Below the pieces are notes generated by a model that searched no databases, was not told the DNA's origin, and saw nothing but the letters and a program-made list of their open reading frames with translations. From Actinacidiphila paucisporea (GTDB taxonomy: Bacteria > Actinomycetota > Actinomycetes > Streptomycetales > Streptomycetaceae), in NCBI RefSeq assembly GCF_900142575.1, contig NZ_FRBI01000008.1, positions 1 to 64,000 on the forward strand: a DNA stretch of 64,000 nucleotides. The letters run 5' to 3'. Below, one piece after another: positions 35,884-44,726 of the stretch; the first letter of the stretch is position 1, and the number at the start of each line of letters is the position of its first letter. The translations under genes and the position numbers were made by a program.

Positions 35884-37785
35884 TCAGGGTGTGACGATGG
35901 CGAAGTCGGGGTCGGGCGCGCCGAGGTAGCCGAGCAGTTCGGTGAGCTTGCCGGGGTCGCCGGCGACCTCGGCGCGGCCGCGGGCCGCGAGGTCCCGCAG
36001 CTTGGCGGTGCCCAGCAGCACGGCCCGCAGATCGGCCTCGTCCAGGGTGATGTCGGCGTCGGGGTCCGTCGCCTCGGGTGTCGTGCCGGTGGTGTGGACC
36101 AGGACGCCGTTGTGCAGGCGCACCGCGACCGGGTCCGCGTCGCGCAGGCTGAAGCGGATGGTGAGGTCGGCGTCCCAGCAGCGGGGGCCGTCGACGCGGA
36201 TGGCGAGGGCGTCGAGGACCTGGTCCAGGGTCAGGGCCGCCAGCAGGTCGGGGGCCACCGAGGAGGCGGGGGTGCCCACCGTGCCCTCGCGCAGCTCGTA
36301 GGCGCCGGTGAGGTAGAAGTTCCGCCAGGTGCCGTTCTCGCTGCCGTAGCCGAGCTGCTCGAAGGCGTCGGCCTGCAGGGCGCGTGCCTCGGTGTTGCCG
36401 GGGTCGGCGAACAGGACGTGGTTGACGACCTGGACGACCCAGCGGAAGTCGCCGGCCGCGAAGGACTCGCGGGCCCGCCGCAGGACGGCGTCGGCGCCGC
36501 CCATGAAGTCGACGTAGCGGGAGGCGGCCTCGGCCGGCGGGTGCTCCCACAGGTGGGCGGGATTGCCGTCGAACCAGCCCATGTAGTGCTGGTAGACCGC
36601 CTTGACGTTGTGGCTCACCGAGCCGTAATAGCCGTGGGTGTGCCAGGCGCGTACCAGCGCCGGGGGCATCTCGACGGTCTCGGCGATCTCCAGCGGGGTC
36701 ATGCCCTGGTTGATCATCCGCAGCGTCTGGTCGTGCAGGTACGCGTACAGGTCGCGCTGCTCGGTCAGGAACGCCAGGACGCGGTCGCGGCCCCACACCG
36801 GCCAGTGGTGCGAGGCGAAGGCCACGTCGACCGAGCCGGCGAACAGCGCGACCGCCTCGGTCAGGTAGTGGGCCCACACGTGCGGGTTGCGGACCTGGGC
36901 GCCGCGCAGGGTCAGCAGATTGTGCAGGTTGTGGGTGGCGTTCTCCGCCATGCACAGCGCACCGCGGTTCGGGAAGTGGATGTTCAGCTCGGCCGGCGCC
37001 TCGGTGCCCGGGGTGAGCTGGAAGACCATCTGGATGCCGTCGACGGTCTCCGTCTGCCCGGTGGCGGTGACCTCCCGGGTCGGCTGGATCAGGCCGGCGG
37101 TGCCCGTCGAGGTGGTCTGACCCAGCCCGGCGCCGATCTGGCCGCGCTCGCCCTTCGGCAGCGCGGCGCCGTACATGTAGGCGGCACGGCGGTTCATGGC
37201 GGTCCCGGCGTAGACGTTCTCGGTCACGGCGTGGTCGAGGAAGCCCTCGGGGGCGAAGACGGGCACGCCGTCGGCGATGTCCTGGTCGGTGACGACACCC
37301 CGCACACCGCCGAAGTGGTCGACGTGGCTGTGCGTGTAGAGCACGGCGGTGACGGGCCGGTCGCCCCGGTGCCGGCGGTAGAGGGCCAGCGCCGCGGCGG
37401 CCGTCTCGGCGCTGATGAGCGGGTCGATCACCAGTACCCCGCGGTCGCCCTCCACCAGGGTCATGTTCGACAGGTCGAAGCCGCGGACCTGGTAGATGCC
37501 CTCGACCACCTCGTACAGCCCGTGCTTGGCGGCCAGCCGGCTCTGCCGCCACAGGCTGGGATTGGCGGTGTCCGGGCAGTCCTGCTCCAGGAAGCGGTAG
37601 GCGTCCAGAGCCCATACGGTCCCGCCGTCGGCCCCGCGGACCTCGGTCTCCTCGGCCGTACCGATGTAGCCGCGGTCGGCGTCGGCGGCGTCCTGGGTGT
37701 CGTCGAAGGAGTAGCGCTCGCGCACCGCCGCGTTGCTCGCGGCGACGCCTGGCTCGGCTGCCTTGGGCTCGGTGGACTCGGCCAT
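35884..37785 (-). CDS. SdsA1-type alkylsulfatase (metallo-beta-lactamase fold)
   Basis: 633 residues, ATG 37785; the frame extends upstream to 37851 with Arg-rich, non-homologous residues. The N-terminal metallo-beta-lactamase domain carries the zinc motif THSHVDHFGG and the further ligands around AENATHNLHN and ASHHWPVWG. It is followed by the dimerisation domain (LRMINQGMTPLEIAETVEMP) and a C-terminal SCP2-like domain typical of SdsA1/BDS1 enzymes. It hydrolyses primary alkyl sulfates such as dodecyl sulfate to alcohol and sulfate. Pseudomonas SdsA1 is secreted, but no signal peptide is visible here, so it is probably cytoplasmic. Confidence 0.92.
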   Translation of the reverse strand: MAESTEPKAAEPGVAASNAAVRERYSFDDTQDAADADRGYIGTAEETEVRGADGGTVWALDAYRFLEQDCPDTANPSLWRQSRLAAKHGLYEVVEGIYQVRGFDLSNMTLVEGDRGVLVIDPLISAETAAAALALYRRHRGDRPVTAVLYTHSHVDHFGGVRGVVTDQDIADGVPVFAPEGFLDHAVTENVYAGTAMNRRAAYMYGAALPKGERGQIGAGLGQTTSTGTAGLIQPTREVTATGQTETVDGIQMVFQLTPGTEAPAELNIHFPNRGALCMAENATHNLHNLLTLRGAQVRNPHVWAHYLTEAVALFAGSVDVAFASHHWPVWGRDRVLAFLTEQRDLYAYLHDQTLRMINQGMTPLEIAETVEMPPALVRAWHTHGYYGSVSHNVKAVYQHYMGWFDGNPAHLWEHPPAEAASRYVDFMGGADAVLRRARESFAAGDFRWVVQVVNHVLFADPGNTEARALQADAFEQLGYGSENGTWRNFYLTGAYELREGTVGTPASSVAPDLLAALTLDQVLDALAIRVDGPRCWDADLTIRFSLRDADPVAVRLHNGVLVHTTGTTPEATDPDADITLDEADLRAVLLGTAKLRDLAARGRAEVAGDPGKLTELLGYLGAPDPDFAIVTP

Positions 37786-38086
37786 GCTCGGCTCCTCACG
37801 CTCACGCTGCGCACGTCGGGCCCGCCGCGCGGACGGCGGCCACCGCCACACTTACGGGAAGGACGTGCCGCGGGCCACCCGCGTGGACCGTCCGGGGGAG
37901 CCGGGAGGAGTCGCGGGCCGGCTCCGGCCGGTATACGAACCGGCGAAAATCCGTTTGCGGGCTCCGTTAACATGTTCGAACTCACGGCGATCACCCGGGT
38001 CGCCGCCCTTCGCCGGAAATAGCGAGCCGTACCGGCATGAAGGGGGACCGAGCCAGTCAGAACCGAACAAATCGACCAGATAACTG
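37786..38086. other. Divergent promoter region of alkylsulfatase and PAP2 genes
   Basis: 301 bases without a gene. It is notably AT-richer from 37940 on (TTAACATGTTCGAA near 37965 is partly palindromic). No promoter can be fixed with confidence. Confidence 0.4.
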
Positions 38087-39436
38087 ATGACTATACCGTC
38101 GCGAATACTTTCGCGAATACCTTCCGGGACGACGTCCACGGCACGGCGTCGGCCACGGACGACACTCTGGGCCGCTGTGGGCGCGGCGGCCCTCGTCTTC
38201 CTCGTCGCGCTGGAGTTCGCCGCACGTCACTACGACCTGCCGGGGCCGATCACCACACAGGCGCAAGAGGTGATCCTCGCCCCCAAATCGGGAGCCCTGC
38301 TGTACGCCAGCTTGGCACTGATGACAGTGGTGCTCACCTGGCGGCAGCGCCTCGTCGCTTTCGCCGCCGCGATCGGTATCGACGCCGTATTCCTGCTGGT
38401 GCGTTGGGCGGCCGGTGCCGGGCCGACTTTCGGCAACGGTCCGCTGTGGGTGATTCTGGCTTGTGCGGTCATCGCTGTCACCCGTCGAAGCGGGCGGGAA
38501 CGTGAACTGCTGTTGAAAGGTGTCGGTCTCGGCCTGCTGCTGGTGACCGGCCGCAAGACCGGCGACACCTGGCTGCTCATCACGTCGAAGACCCGCACCG
38601 CGGTGCTCGACCAGTACGCGGCGACCGCCGACCACGCGCTGGGCGACCCCTCGTGGCTGGCCGGGCGCCTCGTCGCGGCCACCGGCCCGGTCGGCACGCA
38701 CCTGCTCGACTACGTCTACATACAGCTCGCGGTCGGCGCGGTCGTCGTGGCGCTCTACCAGCTGCGCCATGTCGCGGTCGAGCGCGGCTTCCCGCGCCAC
38801 CACCTGGTGCGCACCTTCCTGGTCATCGGCCTCATCGGCCCGGCCGTCTACATGATCTTCCCCACCGTCGGACCGGTCTTCGCCTACGGCGCCGACGGCG
38901 GGCACTGGGCGATGGCGAACATCTGGCCGGACACACCGCCGGCGCTCGCCACTCCGCGCCCGATGGACTTCGACGCGGTCACCCCGCGCAACTGCATGCC
39001 CAGCCTGCACACCGCGTGGGCCACCGCGATCTTCATCCACTCCCGCAAGGGCCCACGCGCCCTGCGGTACGCCGGCGCCTTCTGGCTGGTCGCCACGCTC
39101 GGCGCGACGCTCGGATTCGGCTACCACTACGGTGTGGACCTCATCGCCGGTGCGGTCTTCGCGCTGACGATCGAGGGGGCGCTGCGCGCCTACGACCGCG
39201 GCTGGGACCGCTCGGGCATCCAGCAGGTCGCCTACGGTGCGGCGGTCTTCGTCGTGCTGCTGCTGTCCTACCGCTACCTGGCCGTGCAGATGGCCGGCCA
39301 CCCGTGGGTGTTCGGGCCGCTCCTGGTGCTGGCGCTGGTCTCGGTGATCCACGGTTACCTGCGCGCCACGAGACCGCGGGAGCAGAAGGCCGCCGCGCCG
39401 GCCCAGCAGCCGGAGGCGCAGCCCGAACCGGTCTGA
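38087..39436 (+). CDS. PAP2-superfamily membrane phosphatase/transferase
   Basis: 449 residues from ATG 38087, which lacks a ribosome-binding site and may be leaderless. About ten hydrophobic segments are visible. The PAP2 signature is in the C-terminal half: PSLHTAWA (motif 2 with its His) and FGYHYGVDLIAGAVFAL (motif 3, His and Asp). The arrangement resembles inositolphosphotransferase/Aur1-like PAP2 proteins of actinomycetes, which act on lipid phosphates or make phospholipid head groups. The Gln/Pro/Ala C-terminal tail is probably cytoplasmic. Substrate unknown. Confidence 0.85.
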   Translation: MTIPSRILSRIPSGTTSTARRRPRTTLWAAVGAAALVFLVALEFAARHYDLPGPITTQAQEVILAPKSGALLYASLALMTVVLTWRQRLVAFAAAIGIDAVFLLVRWAAGAGPTFGNGPLWVILACAVIAVTRRSGRERELLLKGVGLGLLLVTGRKTGDTWLLITSKTRTAVLDQYAATADHALGDPSWLAGRLVAATGPVGTHLLDYVYIQLAVGAVVVALYQLRHVAVERGFPRHHLVRTFLVIGLIGPAVYMIFPTVGPVFAYGADGGHWAMANIWPDTPPALATPRPMDFDAVTPRNCMPSLHTAWATAIFIHSRKGPRALRYAGAFWLVATLGATLGFGYHYGVDLIAGAVFALTIEGALRAYDRGWDRSGIQQVAYGAAVFVVLLLSYRYLAVQMAGHPWVFGPLLVLALVSVIHGYLRATRPREQKAAAPAQQPEAQPEPV

Positions 39437-39477
39437 GGCGGGCCGCCCACGAGGGAAGGGTGCGGGCGCCGGACCGG

Positions 39478-40773
39478 TCAGGGTGCGTCGAGGCCGCCGT
39501 CGGGGTGGCGCACGCCGGCCGCCCACCGCTCGTGCAGGAACTTCACCGGCGCGTACCGCGCGGCTGCCCGCTCGTCGAGGTCGACGCCCCAACCGGGGGC
39601 GTCCGAGGGAGCCAGGTGCCCGTCGCGCACCATCGGGGTGCCGGGGAAGACCTCGTGCGTCGCCTCGTTGTAGGTGTGCGCCTCCTGGTAGCCGAACGCG
39701 GGCGTGGACACGTCCACCGCGAGGTTCGCCGCCACCCCCACCGGGGAGATGTCGCCGGGGGAGTGGAAGGCGGTCCGCACGCCGAGCAGTTCGGCCAGCG
39801 CCACCAGCTTGCGGGTGGGCGTCAGGCCGCCGATCGCCGAGGTGTGCAGGCGCAGCAGGTCGATGCCGCCGTCCCGGATCAGCCGCACCGCGTCGGTGAC
39901 GTTGCCGATCTGCTCGCCGACCGCGATCGGCACCGGTGAGGCGGCCCGCACCTCCGGCAGCAGGTCGTAGAATTCCGGCGCGATGACGTCCTCCAGGAAC
40001 GACAGGGCGTACGGCTCCAGCGCCCGTGCCAGCACCACGGCCTGCTTGGGCGTGAGCCGGCTGTGCACGTCGTGCATCAGGCTGACGTCCTCGCCCAGCC
40101 GTGCCCGGGCCGCCTCGAACAGCCGGGGCGTCGCCCGCAGGTACTGCGCGGTGTCCCATCCGTCCGGGTGCGGCGAGCGCGGGTAGCCGCCGCGCGTGCC
40201 GGGAGCGCCGTAGGTGCCCAGGCCCGGCCCGCCGACCTGGAGCCGGACGTGCCGGTAGCCCTGTTCGAGCAGCGCTTCCGCCTGCTCCAGCGTCTCCTGC
40301 ACGGTGGCGCCCGCGGCGTGCGAGTAGACCTCGACGGCGGCCCGGCTGCGGCCGCCGAGCAGTTCGTACACGGGCATACCGGCCCGCTTGCCCGCGATGT
40401 CCCACAGGGCCTGGTCGATCCCGGAGAGCGCGTTGCCGAGCACCGGGCCGCCGCGCCAGTAGGACGAGTAGTGCACCAGCCGGGTGATGTCCTCGATGTC
40501 GGCCGGGTTCCGTCCGACGACCAGCGGACCGACGTGCTCGTCCACCGCGGCCGCGACCGCCGCGTAGCGCTGGGTGAAGGTCGCGCAGCCCAGACCGTAC
40601 AACCCGGGTTCCGAGGTGTCGACGCGGACCACGACCAGCGGCAGCCCCTCGGGCGCGGTCACCACCGCGCGGACCGCGGTCACCCGCAGCCCGTCCGGGC
40701 GGTGCCACGGCGGGAGTGCCTGCGGCAGGCCGCCCCCGCTGTCGAGCAGGGCGTTCGGGCCGGATCCGGTCAT
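39478..40773 (-). CDS. Enolase-superfamily acid-sugar dehydratase (mandelate racemase group, ManD/RspA-like)
   Basis: 431 residues. ATG 40773 is preferred over 40779, because AAGGAG sits six bases before it and abuts the earlier ATG. Signature blocks: YWRGGPVLGNALSGIDQALWDI and GKRAGMPVYELLGG in the capping domain, metal ligands in LMHDVHSRL, LSFLEDVIAP and AVGEQIGN, and a C-terminal RTAFHSPGDISPVG. This pattern is of the D-mannonate/D-gluconate dehydratase subgroup, which removes water from sugar acids. A divergent NAD-dependent epimerase (41038) may produce its substrate; together they suggest uronate or aldonate catabolism. Confidence 0.88.
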   Translation of the reverse strand: MTGSGPNALLDSGGGLPQALPPWHRPDGLRVTAVRAVVTAPEGLPLVVVRVDTSEPGLYGLGCATFTQRYAAVAAAVDEHVGPLVVGRNPADIEDITRLVHYSSYWRGGPVLGNALSGIDQALWDIAGKRAGMPVYELLGGRSRAAVEVYSHAAGATVQETLEQAEALLEQGYRHVRLQVGGPGLGTYGAPGTRGGYPRSPHPDGWDTAQYLRATPRLFEAARARLGEDVSLMHDVHSRLTPKQAVVLARALEPYALSFLEDVIAPEFYDLLPEVRAASPVPIAVGEQIGNVTDAVRLIRDGGIDLLRLHTSAIGGLTPTRKLVALAELLGVRTAFHSPGDISPVGVAANLAVDVSTPAFGYQEAHTYNEATHEVFPGTPMVRDGHLAPSDAPGWGVDLDERAAARYAPVKFLHERWAAGVRHPDGGLDAP

Positions 40774-41037
40774 CGTCATCTCCTTCGCCGGGGGGACTGC
40801 GGTACGGGCCCCGCGCCCGGTCCGTGCGCCCGGCCGGCGGCCCCCGCGCGAGGCGGTGGCGTACGGCGGTCAGCTGCCGATCAGTCAACCACGGCAAGCG
40901 ACGGGCTGGAAGGGAGTAAATTTATGAGCGATCTCTGCAATTATCCTGTCGACTCGTTACGGGTATGCGCCGCCGGACGGTCCGGGAAGCGGCGGGGCGG
41001 CGCGCGTCAGTCCGCGCCGCTCTGGAAGGGGTTCACC

Positions 41038-41874
41038 GTGAAGGTCCTGGTCACCGGCGCAGGCGGCACCCTCGGCCGCGAAGTGGTCGCGCACCTGCGC
41101 GACGAGGGTTGGTCCGTGCGCGCGCACGACCGCACCCCGCCGGATCCGGCCGTCGCGGACGAGGTGCTCACCGGGGACCTGCGGGATACCGGGGTGCTCG
41201 CCCGCGCGGTGCACGCCGTGGACGCCGTGGTCCACGCGGCCGCCCTGCCGTCCCCGACCGCCGCCCCCGAGGACGAGGTCTTCCTCAACAACGTGACCGC
41301 TTCCCACCTCGTGCTGGCCGGCGCCGCCCGGGCCGGGGCCGGCCGCCTGGTGAACGTCTCCAGCCTGTCCGCGCTCGGTTTCGCCTTCTCCCGGCACGGG
41401 ATCTCGCCCCCCGGCGTGCCGGTGACCGAGGAGCTGTCCTTCACCGGTGACGACGTCTACGGGCTGTCGAAACACGTCGGTGAGGAGATCGCCGCGCGGG
41501 TCAGCAGCCGCTGGGGCGCGACCGCGGTCAGCCTGCGGTTCCCGTTCATCGGCACCGGCGACCGGCTGCGGCGGCACCTGGAAGAGGTGCACGCCGACCC
41601 GGAGGTCGACCGGGGCTCGCTGTGGGGCTGGCTGGACACGAGGGACGCCGCCCGCGCGATCGGCCTGGCGCTGACCGCCCCGCTCGCCGGCCACACCGTG
41701 GTCAACGTGGCCGCCCCCGACACCACGGCGCTGGAGCCGACCGAGGACCTCGTCCGCCGTTACCACCCCGGCACCCGCTTCGACGCCCGCCTCGAAGGCT
41801 TCGCGGTCCCCTTCACCACCCGCCGCAGCCGCGAACTGCTCGGCTTCACCACCCGCCACGCCTGGCGGCTGTGA
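41038..41874 (+). CDS. NAD-dependent epimerase/dehydratase, uronate-dehydrogenase-like
   Basis: 278 residues from GTG 41038 with GGAAGGGG upstream. Extended-SDR features: KVLVTGAGGTLGREV, VVHAAALPSP, Ser in NVSSLSALG and the catalytic YGLSKHVGE. The length and the DTRDAARAIGLAL block fit uronate dehydrogenase or UDP-hexose epimerase relatives. It is divergent from the acid-sugar dehydratase gene and separated from it by 264 bases, so the two probably share a sugar-acid pathway. An in-frame opening reaching far upstream is antisense to the dehydratase and is not used. Confidence 0.85.
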   Translation: MKVLVTGAGGTLGREVVAHLRDEGWSVRAHDRTPPDPAVADEVLTGDLRDTGVLARAVHAVDAVVHAAALPSPTAAPEDEVFLNNVTASHLVLAGAARAGAGRLVNVSSLSALGFAFSRHGISPPGVPVTEELSFTGDDVYGLSKHVGEEIAARVSSRWGATAVSLRFPFIGTGDRLRRHLEEVHADPEVDRGSLWGWLDTRDAARAIGLALTAPLAGHTVVNVAAPDTTALEPTEDLVRRYHPGTRFDARLEGFAVPFTTRRSRELLGFTTRHAWRL

Positions 41875-41929
41875 ACGGCGCCGGGGAACGGCCGTGACCC
41901 GCACGGCGTCCGCCGACCTCGGCCGTCTC

Positions 41930-42362
41930 GGAAGCGCTCGCCCCCGCGTCGCGCGTCTCAGCCGGGCCGCCGCGGCGTCGGCCAGGGCGATCTGGTACGC
42001 CGCGACGGATGCGTGGCGGCGGTGGATGTCTGCCAGGGTCACGGTGCCCTCGCGGGTGCCGGCCTGCGCGGCGAGGGCCTGCCAGAGCCCCGCCAGGCAG
42101 AGCGCGATGCCGCCGCCGATGAGGAGGCTGACCGCCGTGCGCCAGCCGAGGGTGAGCTGGGCCACGTGTCCCGGCCCTTGATCACCGCGCCCGTGGTGAC
42201 CAGCGTGACGAAGGCGGCGAGGCCGTTGCGCCAGGCCTCCGCGCTGGCGCGGACCGTTGGCAGGGACGCTTCGGCGAGGGCTGCGAAACGGTCCCGCTCG
42301 GTCAGGTCCGCCGGCGTCGGCGGGCGCTCGGGCAGCCTCGGCCGCAGCGGCGTTTCGCTCAC
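41930..42362 (-). pseudogene. Two-TM-type membrane protein gene with a single-base frameshift
   Basis: Starting at GTG 42362 (overlapping the upstream stop as GTGA), the frame encodes a soluble stretch and a first hydrophobic segment (LAAFVTLVTTGAVIKGRDT). At about 42163-42168 the coding signal moves to another frame and continues naturally as VAQLTLGWRTAVSLLIGGG, a second hydrophobic segment, and ADIHRRHASVAAYQIALADA. Restoring one base in the ACACGTGG run joins the two parts. It is therefore either a real single-base deletion or a sequencing error. The end is uncertain, because the second frame has no stop before it runs antisense into the epimerase gene. Family not recognised. Confidence 0.6.
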
Positions 42363-42910
42363 GGCCGTCCGCCGTCGGGACCGTGGCCGGCGGCGAGCTC
42401 GATGCGGAAGCTGACTCCGCAGCCGCCGGCGCCGGCGTCGGTGGCCCCGGGTTCCCGCGGCGGGTGCGCGAGACCGCACGAGCAGGTGACGTCCAGCACC
42501 ACCGCCTCGTACACGACGGCAGGATTCCCCAGGCCGGTGCCGCCGCTGCCCGGCAGGCCCGCGCGGCTCCCGCCCAGCCCGTTGGTGACGGCGGTGAGGT
42601 CCGGTGACGTCTGCCGCAGCCCGAGGAAGAACCCGACGGCGTCGTCCGCCTCGACCTGCCCGGGGGCGGTACCGGACACCACGCCACGCCAGAAGCGGAA
42701 CCGGGTCAACTCCGCCAGTGTCGCCACGTCGCATTCGGTTTCACCTGCCCGGCCCGCGCGGACCGTGGCGGTCATGGCCGCGGCGAGCTCGGCGTCGGCC
42801 CGACGATCCGTCAGGTACCGGGGATCCCTCTCCGTCCGGAACAGGGCGAGTCTCCGCCGGATGGCCGAGGCCGGGTCCGGCGCGGCATCGGACGTGCGTT
42901 CCTCCCCCAC
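42359..42910 (-). CDS. Hypothetical protein, partner of the frameshifted membrane protein
   Basis: 183 residues from GTG 42910; no strong ribosome site. The N-terminal half (IRRRLALFRTERDPRYLTD, LTRFRFWRGVVSG, VGFFLGLRQTSPDLT) reminds me of the helical start of TPR/CHAT-type actinomycete proteins. The C-terminal half is different (VVLDVTCSCGLAHPPREPG, GGCGVSFRIELA). The chimeric look may mean that it is a shortened gene. It is translationally coupled to the downstream membrane-protein gene by a 4-base overlap. No function assigned. Confidence 0.55.
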   Translation of the reverse strand: MGEERTSDAAPDPASAIRRRLALFRTERDPRYLTDRRADAELAAAMTATVRAGRAGETECDVATLAELTRFRFWRGVVSGTAPGQVEADDAVGFFLGLRQTSPDLTAVTNGLGGSRAGLPGSGGTGLGNPAVVYEAVVLDVTCSCGLAHPPREPGATDAGAGGCGVSFRIELAAGHGPDGGRP

Positions 42911-43039
42911 CTTGCCAGACTACCGAGTAGGCGCTTTCACGTACGGCAGTACCTGCCTTCCGGTGAAGTGAACAAGCCGGTCCTGAACCAGGTCACCCTG
43001 GTCCTCACCGGGTGTCGACGCCGAACTAGTCTTCGGACC

Positions 43040-43666
43040 ATGGCCTTGCGACCTGACGAGTTCTACGACCACGCGCTTGCCGCTGCGGACGGTGAGCATC
43101 GGCTCCCGCTCGCGCGCATGACGGGATGGGACATCAGCCCGTTCGAGCCGGACGGACTGCGCGTCGCGCCACTGCGACCTCCGGTTCTGCCCGAGCCTGC
43201 GCGACACGGCGAGGACCCGTCGAACTGCAGGGCGTGCCGCCACCGAGACGATGGGATCTGGTTCAACGACAGTTGGCGGCTTACCCGGATCACGGGAGTC
43301 GGTGTGCCGCTGGTGCTCATGCTGCATCCGCGCGAGCACTGTGACATGGCTGACCTGCCTGATGAACTGGCGGCCGAGCTGGGGGTTTTGTCCACTCATA
43401 TCGTCCGCCATGTGCAGGCCCTGCCGCACATTTCGCGAGCCCACGTCTACCGCATCGGCGATGGAGGCGCACACCTGCACATCTGGTTCTTCGCCCGGCC
43501 CGAGGGGCAGACCCAGCTGTACGGATCATGGATGCCCGTCTGGGACGATCTGTTGCCGGAATACCCGGCAGATGTTGCAGACGCAGACGCGGCGATCGTG
43601 GCAGACGCACTGGTCGTCTCCGTCGGGGGGCGCCGCTCGGCTGCCGGCGAGTCGCCACAGGACTGA
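43040..43666 (+). CDS. HIT-like nucleotide-binding protein
   Basis: 208 residues from ATG 43040 (the frame is open earlier but without a better start). The C-terminal half has HIT-domain character: LVLMLHPREHCDMADLP, HVYRIGDGGAHLHIWFFARP, where the HLHIW segment is the histidine-triad region. An NCRACRHRDDG pair of cysteines in the middle could bind zinc. HIT proteins hydrolyse or transfer nucleotidyl groups from dinucleotides. The last His of the classical HxHxH is replaced (H-L-H-I-W), so activity is uncertain. Base composition is less GC-rich than that of the biosynthetic genes, and the next segment is a transposase remnant, hinting at acquisition. Confidence 0.75.
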   Translation: MALRPDEFYDHALAAADGEHRLPLARMTGWDISPFEPDGLRVAPLRPPVLPEPARHGEDPSNCRACRHRDDGIWFNDSWRLTRITGVGVPLVLMLHPREHCDMADLPDELAAELGVLSTHIVRHVQALPHISRAHVYRIGDGGAHLHIWFFARPEGQTQLYGSWMPVWDDLLPEYPADVADADAAIVADALVVSVGGRRSAAGESPQD

Positions 43667-43671
43667 TCTCC

Positions 43672-43890
43672 CAGCGAAAGCCGGCGCTCGACCTCGACGG
43701 CTTTCAGCGTGATGCCGGAGCGACGGTAGCGCTCGGCAAAGCCCTCGATCTGTTCGGCGAACGTCCTGCGCACACAGGAGCCCCGGTCGCAGAAGAGCCT
43801 TGCGGACCGACAGGTGTACCACCACGGGTAGCGGGCCCATCGGCTGCTCGGTGAGCCGGCGTTGATACGTACGGCGAACCGACGCGTCTG
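43672..43890 (-). mobile_element. ISL3-family transposase remnant (N-terminal zinc-binding segment, frameshifted)
   Basis: The leftward reading gives TYQRRLTEQPMGPLPVVVHL and SVRKA, then needs a change of frame to continue LFCDRGSCVRRTFAEQIEGF and AERYRRSGITLKAVEVE. These are the zinc-ribbon and following helix of ISL3-type transposases. The rest of the transposase and the inverted repeats are missing, so it is an inactive scar of about 70 codons. Confidence 0.75.
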
Positions 43891-43895
43891 TCAGC

Positions 43896-44012
43896 TCAGT
43901 GCTTGTTCCGCAGCAGCCTCACGATGACCGCGAGCGAGAAGACGATCACCAGCACGGTCATGAAGGCGAACACCGGCCCTCCGCTGGGGGACCCCTTGTA
44001 AGCCACGTCCAC
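43896..44012 (-). CDS. Small single-pass membrane protein, hypothetical
   Basis: A 38-codon frame from GTG 44012 (GTG 44006 is also possible) to the stop at 43896, with GAGGTG nine bases upstream of the first GTG. The product has a Gly/Pro/Ser-rich N-terminus (VAYKGSPSGGPVFAF), one clear transmembrane helix (MTVLVIVFSLAVIVRLL) and a basic end (RNKH). It resembles the many uncharacterised tiny membrane proteins of actinomycetes. No family recognised. Bases 44013-44194 hold nothing further. Confidence 0.45.
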   Translation of the reverse strand: MDVAYKGSPSGGPVFAFMTVLVIVFSLAVIVRLLRNKH

Positions 44013-44194
44013 TAAGTTCTGCACCTCGACCTCACGTTGTCTCTTGGGGAGCCGGCGCCGCTCATCGGTGGCGGCGCCGATTCCGGTCTCGTACGGGCGG
44101 TGTGCCGCCCGACCGACCGTCTACCCGCGAGTCGCGCTCCCAGCCGGGGCCGCAACTCGCGAGGCGGGTGCCCCGGGACGGGGGCGGACCGGGG

Positions 44195-44467
44195 TCAGCG
44201 GCGGGATCGGGAGTCGCCGAACAGCACGCGGTAGACGATCAGCAGCACCAGCGATCCGGCGATGGCGGCCAGCCAGGTCTTGCCGTCGTAGAAGTCGTGC
44301 GGGATCGGCTTGTCCAGCAGCTTCGCCGACAGCCACCCGCCGAGCAGCGCGCCGATGAAGCCGATCAGCGTGGTGCCGACGAGGCCGCCGGGGTCCCGCC
44401 CCGGAAGGATGACCTTCGCTACGACGCCGGCGACCAGTCCGAGAACGATCCAACCTATGATGCCCAT
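44195..44467 (-). CDS. GlsB/YeaQ/YmgE-family stress-response membrane protein
   Basis: 90 residues, ATG 44467 with CAGGAGG. Three hydrophobic helices with Gly-rich faces: MGIIGWIVLGLVAGVVAKVI, then LVGTTLIGFIGALLGGWL and LAAIAGSLVLLIVYRVLFG. PGRDPGG is the conserved loop of the transglycosylase-associated GlsB family. This small inner-membrane family is induced by general stress; its molecular function is not established. Confidence 0.9.
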   Translation of the reverse strand: MGIIGWIVLGLVAGVVAKVILPGRDPGGLVGTTLIGFIGALLGGWLSAKLLDKPIPHDFYDGKTWLAAIAGSLVLLIVYRVLFGDSRSRR

Positions 44468-44726
44468 GCCGACCTCCTGCCCTGGGCTTGCGACAACACG
44501 CCTGTTCGAAAGCCGGGCGCGCCGGCCGGTGCTTCTCCGCGGCGCCGGCGTCGACGGCCTTTCCCGGGGGCCGTTCCGCGATGGCACCGGCCGGTGACCG
44601 GGCCGGCCCGACCCGGCTACGCGCCGTCACCTCCGCGGGACGGCGGTCGCGGAAGGCGATAACCCGGCGAGGTGGGGTAGTCGGCAGGCACACAGCAGTT
44701 CGACGCCAGGACCACCGAGGAGAAGT

